Positions 57,090-64,000 of a stretch of 64,000 bases of DNA are shown here, piece after piece. The notes beneath the pieces were generated by a model. The model saw only the letters and a list, made by a program, of their open reading frames with translations, ran no database searches and had not been told where the DNA came from. The stretch's first letter is position 1. Each line of letters starts with the position of its first letter. The translations under genes and the position numbers were made by a program. Source of the DNA: Phragmites australis (taxonomy: Eukaryota > Streptophyta > Magnoliopsida > Poales > Poaceae); the NCBI RefSeq assembly GCF_958298935.1, contig NC_084921.1, positions 258,001 to 322,000 on the forward strand, read 5' to 3'.

Positions 57090-60000
57090 TCAGTAGACAT
57101 ACTCGACGCGACACAAATTAGAGGATGACCCCGACCACGGCACGTCGACGATGACCATGCCATCCTTGTACGCGAACTCGACCTCCTCACCGTTCACCAT
57201 GCAGGACTTGGGGCTCGCCGACGAGTACGCCACCATCTCCCCCGCGCCCTTCACGGCCACCTCTACCGTCACGGCGCCGGCCGCCCCTTTCTCGGTCTCG
57301 AAGGCCTGCACGGCACCGCCTGTGTTGAGCATGTTGGCGAGCCCGATGGGCGCGAACTTGATTGCCCGCTCGGGCGAGATGACGCGCACGGGGGCGACGA
57401 CGAGGAGCTCGTGGGTGAAGGGTTCGAGCGTGAGCTCCACGCCCTCGTCGGGGCGCAGGAGCTGCAGCTTCTTGGCCTCGACCTTGTACACGGCGAACTG
57501 GGAGACGCCCTTCACGTTGACGCCCGGGCTCGTCCCGCTTTTCCACTCGACGTCCGCCGGCGAGGCGCGCGCCGTGACGGGCACGGAGGACTCCGAGGCG
57601 CACTTGTTCCGCCGCGCCTCGGGGCTCCACCCGCCGCCCTGGCAGTTGAACACGCCGACGACGCCGGCGAACCTGTTGACGTTCCAGATCTTGAGCATGG
57701 TCCGGCCATCGTGGAGCGGGTCCCTGAAGAGGCAGTCGCGTGTGGGCAGCGCGTAGCCCTCGCACCGGAGGATGGTGCCGTCGGGGAGCGCCAGGCGGCG
57801 GAGCAGCGCGAAGTTGTGCTGGCCCACGGCGTCGCTGACGTAGACGGGCCCGCCGGAGACGGCGCGGGAGGCGGCGTGGAAGGAGGCGCAGGGGTGCGTG
57901 GACTGGAACATGTCCCAGTCCGGGTGGATGAAGTGTCCCATCCAGAGCGAGTTGTAGGCGCAGTGAACCATGTGGCAGCCCTGCAACCAGAAGGTGCCGT
58001 TGGGGTCGCCGGAGGGGTCCGTGCACCAGAAGTCGTCACCGACGCGGCCCAGCGCCACCGCCTCCGTGCCCAGCAGCATGAAGTCGTTGCAGTGCTCCAT
58101 GCTCGCGATCACGCCGTTGCCGCCGAAGTGGCGGCGCACCGACGCCGTCAGACCGCTGAAATAGGCCTTGGCCAGCTCCACGCGCCCACCGTACTCCTCG
58201 CACAGCATCTCCAGCAACTGCACGAAGCACATAAGTGATCCACCGGTCACTCTTTTAATTACTGCACGTCATTACCGTAAAAAACATGTTTTTACTGCCC
58301 TTAAACTCGGTTAACATGGACCATTAGCGTTTCCCTGGTTCTAGTTGAGACTGACAAGCCGTCGAATGTCACAGAAGGCTGTACAGTTCAGAGGATTCCA
58401 TGCAAACAAGGATACCGGCAGTCATACCGCGAATGGCCTCCAGAGTTTGTCAACTATCAACTGGATTGGCGTGAGCATCTCGTGTACAGTTAGACTATGG
58501 TTGTCAGATCTCAGCTCCCAAATCCATTTAAGATTTAGAGCTTAAAAGAATAAAATAAAGTACATAAATATCTATTTTCAACCTAAAATAAAAATAAAAT
58601 ATCTAAACCAAAGTTCCTTAATCTGCCTGTAGTTTTAGCTTCAAAACTTTCTAAAGATATAATGATTAGCTTCAAAACAAATTTAAAGTTAGAGCCCTGT
58701 TAAACAAAATCTTAATTGCAAGATTGAATGAAAACAAAATAAGCAAACCTTTTGCTATCCCATCCGTCCACAAATTGAAGACCTCGATGCGGCAGCTCAG
58801 CCACCATGAGCCACATAAAAACATGTTTTCTTTCATTGAGGTATGAGAAAAACATCTCCGAAATATTTAACGGTTAAGAAACTACCAACTTGACATCGGC
58901 GTATTCTGGCATACGTGGCGTCACCAAACTGATAGAATTTAGAAGGAAATAAAAAGAAGACTACTTTATGAGTGAAACTATTTCAACAATACTTTAGGAC
59001 CATAAATTTTCCATCCCATGCTCCATGTGGCGTAGTACTCAGGAAGAGACATCTTATGATGTAATTATACATGTGATGTTGCTGCTGACAAGCAACGAAA
59101 CCGATCCCGTACACCAGGCTCACTGATTACTATGATTATTCAAAATAATAAAGCAAACATTTTTTTTTCGTCTTCTACCTTATGGTGAGTTCCCAGCCTT
59201 CCGGGCGCATCCGGAAACCACGGGAACCCTTTCCCCCTTCACATGCACCGCCAGAGTTCCTCAACCAATTAACCAATGAAGACGAGCATTCTAGTACTAA
59301 TGATTTACCACTAATCACCTAAGCATGTTATGGTAATCTAGATTACTGCAAATAACACGCTGTTAACATTTGACAAAAAGATTTAAATTTTCATAAGAGG
59401 AGATGGAGAAAAGCGAAGACTTACGTGAATGACGTCAACCTTGACGCCGTCGATGCCGGAGGCCTTGAGGTGGGAGTGCAGTCCCTCGTAGAGCTCGTGG
59501 GCGCTCTGGGGGTCGACGAGCCCGACGCCGTTGTTGACGATCTTGTCGACGGCGAGGTCCTCCATGGTGCGCTGCAGCCCGGGGGAGAGCTTGGGCGCCA
59601 CGACCTTGGCCGGCGGCAGGCCCGGCGCGCCGGGACGGAGGCCGCCCCAGTACCCGCACAGCGCGTGCCACACGTACACCTGCTCCACTGTCGGGAACGT
59701 GGCCTTCATCTCCCGCACGAACTCTCCCATGCCGCCCTGCTTGTAGCCCCTGAACTTGTGGTTCTCCTGGAACTTTATCAGCCGGCACGGCATCTGCTCG
59801 CCGGCCGACGTGCGGTTCATGCCCTCTGCGCCGCTGTTCGGGTCGTCCTCGTCGTGGCAGATGGACTGCCACCCGTCGTCGATGAGCACTAGTCCCGGCG
59901 GGCACCCGCCCTCAGCCAGGCGCCGCACGCCCTCCCACACGCCCTCCGGGTGCACCTTCAGGTAGAAGGCGTCCCACGTGCACCATCCGAACTTGTCCAC

Positions 60001-60651
60001 GATTGGCGGAGGCGTCTTCTCCTCCATCATCCGGAACGTCCCCAGGTGGGCGCGTACCACCTTCACGGCCTCCTTCACCAGCTCGAACGGGTCGTCGCCG
60101 GCGTGCAGGTACAGGGCGCTCCGGAACACGGAGCCCGTCACCATGGACGACCCGCTCTCCACGCACAAGTCCACGTAGTCCTCCACCTTCCCGGACTCGA
60201 GGCAGGCCCGGAAGGAGCCCTCGATGATGGGGAGGAGGAGCACGTATGGTCGGCCGGCCGACTCCGAGCGGTCGAGCACCATCATCTGCGTCTCGTTCTC
60301 GACGTCCCTGCCGTTGTCGCCCACCCAGTGGGTCGTCCACCACACCTTGAAACGGAAAATGCTCATGAACCGTATGTCGCGGAGCTTACCGACGGGCACC
60401 ACGTGCCGGCTCTTGGCCGCAGGCACGTCGAAGCCTAGGAAGCTGCCTCCGCCCGCGGCGTCGGCGGCGGACACGAGGGCTGACGCCGGGGTGAGGTGGA
60501 TGTTGGCGGGCGCGTCGAGCAGGAAAGGGTGTCCGTCCACGGCGAGGTTCTTGCCCTTGAGGGTGAAGCGCGACGGCTTGACGCCCTCGACGGCGACCGC
60601 GTCTGCGAGGTGGCCGTGGTCGGCCGTGGCCTTGCTGAGGTTGGGAGCCAT
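57090..60651 (-). CDS. RFS: Raffinose synthase (galactinol-sucrose galactosyltransferase, EC 2.4.1.82)
   Basis: A cytosolic GH36 enzyme moving galactose from galactinol to sucrose to form raffinose, a seed and stress carbohydrate. Exon 1 (60651-59425, 409 codons) and exon 2 (58217-57090) are joined by a GT-AG intron in phase 0, giving 784 residues, the usual length. The ATG at 60651 starts MAPNLSKA; upstream frame extends past a TATA box and is not used. Signatures are DKFGWCTWDAFYLK, LVLIDDGWQS, the presumed nucleophile D406 in GVKVDVIH, and the presumed acid/base D476 in WCTDPSGD. Stachyose synthases and alkaline alpha-galactosidases are related, but the close match to grass raffinose synthase (recalled) favours this call. 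A truncated duplicate lies 17 kb away. Confidence 0.94.
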
Positions 60652-60816
60652 GGCGACGATGGTGGCTGGCTTTCTTGGCTCGGTTGAAGTTGAACTGGAG
60701 GCTTCGAGAGAAGAGTCGAGTTTTCTTGGCTCGGTTTGGACCCGAGGCTTTGCTTGCCTGATGCTACGCTTGCTGCTTTGTGGTGTGGAAGAAAATGCCG
60801 GCCAGTAGGCACTCAG

Positions 60817-60822
60817 TTTATA
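60817..60822 (-). promoter_or_regulatory. Putative TATA box of raffinose synthase
   Basis: TATAAA on the minus strand (CTCTATAAACTGAG context), about 165 bp upstream of the ATG at 60651. It places transcription start near 60790 and excludes the longer upstream reading frame. Confidence 0.65.
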
Positions 60823-62800
60823 GAGGCTTCGTGTGTGGTCCACAAGGAAGGTTTACTCGAGGGATTTCAATATCGTTTTATAAAACAAAAATCATTGGTG
60901 AAAAAACTGAAATTTTGATTATTTTTTGTCATCTGCTCTAAGGGTTCTAGGTGCTAGTGAAAGAAAATTGTGAAATTCGAGATTTTATTCCATCCGAAAT
61001 TTTAATCTCTGGATTTTTTTTGGCAATTTTGTTTTGCTTCTTGTGATGTCTACATGGAAACGGTAACTTTCACCAATCCAATTGCGCATGACGAAGCTTC
61101 GCGGGTTAATCAATTCGCCCCTTTTCATGGGCTATTTTTGGTGGGGCCATCGCGCTGCCGATTTGTGACCCTAATTAGCTCGATATTGTTCTATCCTTAC
61201 TGCTATTTGTTCGTAATTAGCTCGATATTGTTTTATCCTTACTGCTATTTGTTCGGGTGCTGATGCGCTAATTATTCGCTTAAGATCTTATATGCAATCG
61301 ACAGCCGATAGCGTTGCCTCGTAATTACTGAGATTTTTGTAACCAGGAACGGTACTTCCTCCTGTAATTTTTTTACTAAATCGTTTTAAGCTATGATCAC
61401 AAGAATTCAGGAGGTGGGTGGAACGACCATATTACTACTATCAGTTATTCTCGTGTAACAATTAATGTTGTAAATGAGCACTGACCGGAGAACTTCTTCT
61501 GAGATTTTATTAAAAGAATACCGAGTCTTGAATCTGAGCCGACTCAATAAAACTGTATTCGACTAACTATTAGCATCGTAAAAGACTTAGCTGCAATTAA
61601 TATTATGAAAACACTTTTCTCTTTTTTTTCTTCTATGCACCACACCAGTAGGGAAATAGTATTAATAGATGACTGTGAGGTTATCATGAAAATAGCTTAG
61701 TCAACTATGAAAGTAATGAGAGGTAAAATTAGAACACACGAAGAAAATTTACTTTAAAATTATAAAACGACATAAATTTAGTAAATATTTAAGAGAAAAT
61801 GATGTATATTTATGATCGGAGAGAATATCTGCCATGATAAATTGGTAGTTACCCGATTTTTGTCATGTGAATACGACATGGAATCCCATGCCTTCATATT
61901 ACCATTTTTTTAATTCAAGCTCGCTTGTATTTATTGAACATTTGAACCTAAGGTTGAGCCAGATCGCAAACCACCAAAACGTTCAGAGTCAGGTAGGGAC
62001 TCCAATTTGAACAAGAGCGACCTAGTGTGAGCGCAAAGTTTCCATTTTCCTCCAGGTGCATGGATTAAACTATCAATTGGTACAAAGATTAGGTTTATTT
62101 ATCTTTGATTCCCTGAACAAGACAGCAGCAGGCAGGTACAAGGTCGAAGATCGGGACGTGTAATCCAAAGGCTTGTATCGCCTTCATTACAAGGTGTTAG
62201 TCATGTCAACGTGGCATCCGCTGGTCTCGGTAAATCCCCCAAGATCGCACCACCAAACCCCGGTTCGATGCATTTCCAGAAGATAGGCAAATTTCTATTT
62301 TCTCCTCTTTTTCTTCCTTTTCCCCTCCCTGTCAGGATGGTTTCTGCTTTTTTTTTTAGTTGCCAGCTAGGTGGTGGCACTGTAGATGAGCACTTCACCT
62401 GCTCATAAAATATGTTACCGATGTATTGCACAAATTTCAGGATCACATTCACGAAATTAATGGATAAAATAATACTGAATGTTATGGGTAACCACACTTT
62501 TAGGAAAGGTGAACCACCAGTACCAGCATGAGAAGTAAGCATGGGCTTGGATGATTAATGAAGTTTATTGTACCTTAGCCTATTAAGAATCAAACTATAT
62601 ATTTGCTCCTTGTGTCTCAAAAAAATAAATTTTATTTTAATAGTAGATGATATATATGTCGACAGTGAGATATATGTAATGACTTTGTCAATCTTTAAAT
62701 TTTGTATCTTTGATCTTCAGTACATGATGTGTAAATACGTATGTGCAATAATGTGAGTATGCGTATATATCTATGAGTTGTATTGATATTTTTAAAAAGA
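60823..62800. other. Raffinose synthase upstream region, no further gene
   Basis: AT-rich intergenic DNA that should contain the promoter. A perfect-looking 42-bp tandem duplication (TAATTAGCTCGATATTGTT..., units at 61172-61213 and 61214-61255, one difference) lies about 0.5 kb upstream of the ATG. A pyrimidine-rich stretch at 62290-62370 shows no supported gene. Confidence 0.45.
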
Positions 62801-64000
62801 CACCGGTAACAACAAAGGAGCATTGGTATTTTGCATTCTTGACTGAGTAATGGCTAGATATCTAGCGTGCTTACACATTGAGAATCTAGATTTGGCCGGC
62901 CATGCGGGCGAGAGAAGCCTCGTGGACGAACAGAGAGGGTGACATGCATGCGGTGCATCCCGCGAGCGAAGCTGGTAGTTGGCCGTTGACAACTGCCACT
63001 GCAGAGCAGGCACGCACGGGAACTTTTCGACGAACGGCAACGTGGCAGGGATCCGGCCATCGGCTCGGCGGATCAACGTGCAGGCAGCCTGCCCCCGAGG
63101 CAACGTAAACACGCAACGGACTCACCGAACCCATGCGGGCCCATCGCATCACGACACTTGACTTGAGCTGCAGGACTGGTTCCGATCGTGGTCGGTGCAA
63201 CTCACACTAGACGACGAGATCGTAAAGTAAAACCGTGCACGTTTCAGCGGGTGGTCGGTGGATGGGTTACCGGAAAAGGGGAAACGACCCGAGCTTAGAC
63301 TGTCGCGTTGACTATTTCGGGTCCCGAAGCCCTGGTCCGTGGCCGGTGCACCGGTTTCATGGGGGCGTGGGGGGGCGAAGCTTCGGTTCTCGCTCGGGTT
63401 CGGGGCCGGTGGTGACGCGACGTGGCATACATGCGATGCGCGCGGCGCCGCGTAGGACATCTGGGCGTTTGCGGAGTCGCCACGTCGCGTCGGTCCAAGT
63501 GTCTAGCTACAGCTGCTGCTTGGGCGGTGGCACCAACGTCAGCTACAGCTGCTGCTCGGCTGGGTTCACCGGAGAGGAGTCTTCCAGGTGTTCATGTCAC
63601 CATTCTATTCTACTCGTCCCTATCGATCGGGAGAGGATAGAGTTAGGGGGAGATTGGTTGCTCACGGAGTTGATCTTAATGGACTGGATAGCAGGTTAAG
63701 AAAAAATAATTTAAGTATAATCATATTTATTAGAAAGATATAAATTTGATTAGTTATATCTGTCTAAGATAGACCTATCAATCAAATCTGAGGTTATATG
63801 AATAGATAAAAAAAATTATGATCGTAATTGATTACCTACGATTACCCACATAAAAACGATTTCGTATTCGTAACACTGATAAGTATGTCTAACTATATGA
63901 GCGAATGTAGAAGTCTGTATTCGTTAAGTCAGGCTGTAGAGTGAAGCTTGATTCGAGCATTCCATCTAAGTCATATTACCCATATATATTTATATCTGTC
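62801..64000. other. Right-edge intergenic DNA, unassigned
   Basis: GC-rich from 62890 to 63600, possibly the promoter side of a gene outside the window. CTACAGCTGCTGCT occurs twice (about 63507 and 63542). From 63640 the sequence is AT-rich. Short frames show no domain. Confidence 0.35.

Larger units (their letters stand above)
52864..59620 (+). repeat. Segmental duplication, copy B (6.76 kb)
   Basis: Partner of 35834-42596. Copy B continues beyond 59620 into the intact remainder of raffinose synthase exon 1, so it has the ancestral gene arrangement. Confidence 0.95.

Noticed and set aside
60652..60843. N-terminal extension of raffinose synthase (64 more codons)
   Set aside because: A TATA box at 60817-60822 lies inside it, the added residues do not resemble the family, and MAPNLSKA is the usual start.

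Overview
The window is nuclear DNA from a grass (Poaceae). Three intron-containing plant genes with GC-rich coding exons lie on the minus strand in a background of nested LTR retrotransposons and MITEs. From memory, the gene set (a TAR-type tryptophan aminotransferase followed by raffinose synthase) matches a stretch of rice chromosome 1; this was not checked by search. No bacterial or organellar features, rRNA or tRNA genes were seen.

Genes: (1) 4094-7198, a TAR2-like tryptophan aminotransferase of auxin biosynthesis, five exons; (2) 30241-34868, a FLOE/DUF1421 prion-like protein, three exons; (3) 57090-60651, raffinose synthase (galactinol-sucrose galactosyltransferase), two exons, with a near-identical copy of its 3' two-thirds at 40060-42596.

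Mobile elements, left to right: a 2.8-kb solo LTR (1129-3963, duplication TGCGA) just downstream of the aminotransferase; a very young, internally deleted Tat-type Gypsy element (7951-14682, duplication CATTC) 0.75 kb upstream of it, with a 73-bp G-box hairpin array in each LTR and a long antisense coiled-coil ORF; an old decayed Tat element (15041-22748) carrying a nested LTR-like insert and a Stowaway MITE; 7 kb of mostly unassigned intergenic DNA with small inverted-repeat elements; three MITEs in the introns of the FLOE gene; and an Ogre/Tat-like Gypsy element with gag, protease, RT, two RNase H domains and integrase (42597-54881).

The most unusual structure is at 35834-59620. A 6.76-kb block (LTR, intergenic DNA, raffinose synthase 3' part) occurs twice in direct orientation, 17,030 bp apart. 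The first copy is broken inside exon 1 and joined directly to the Ogre-like gag leader; the second follows the element's polypurine tract and runs into the complete gene. Both LTRs are followed by ACCGT, and the first is also preceded by ACCGT. The LTR copies differ at about 12 sites in their first 1.6 kb, but I saw only one substitution in the following 5.1 kb. This fits one Ogre insertion beside raffinose synthase, a recent duplication joining the gene to the element's leader, and LTR-LTR recombination that turned the upstream LTR into a solo LTR. An assembly artefact must still be excluded.
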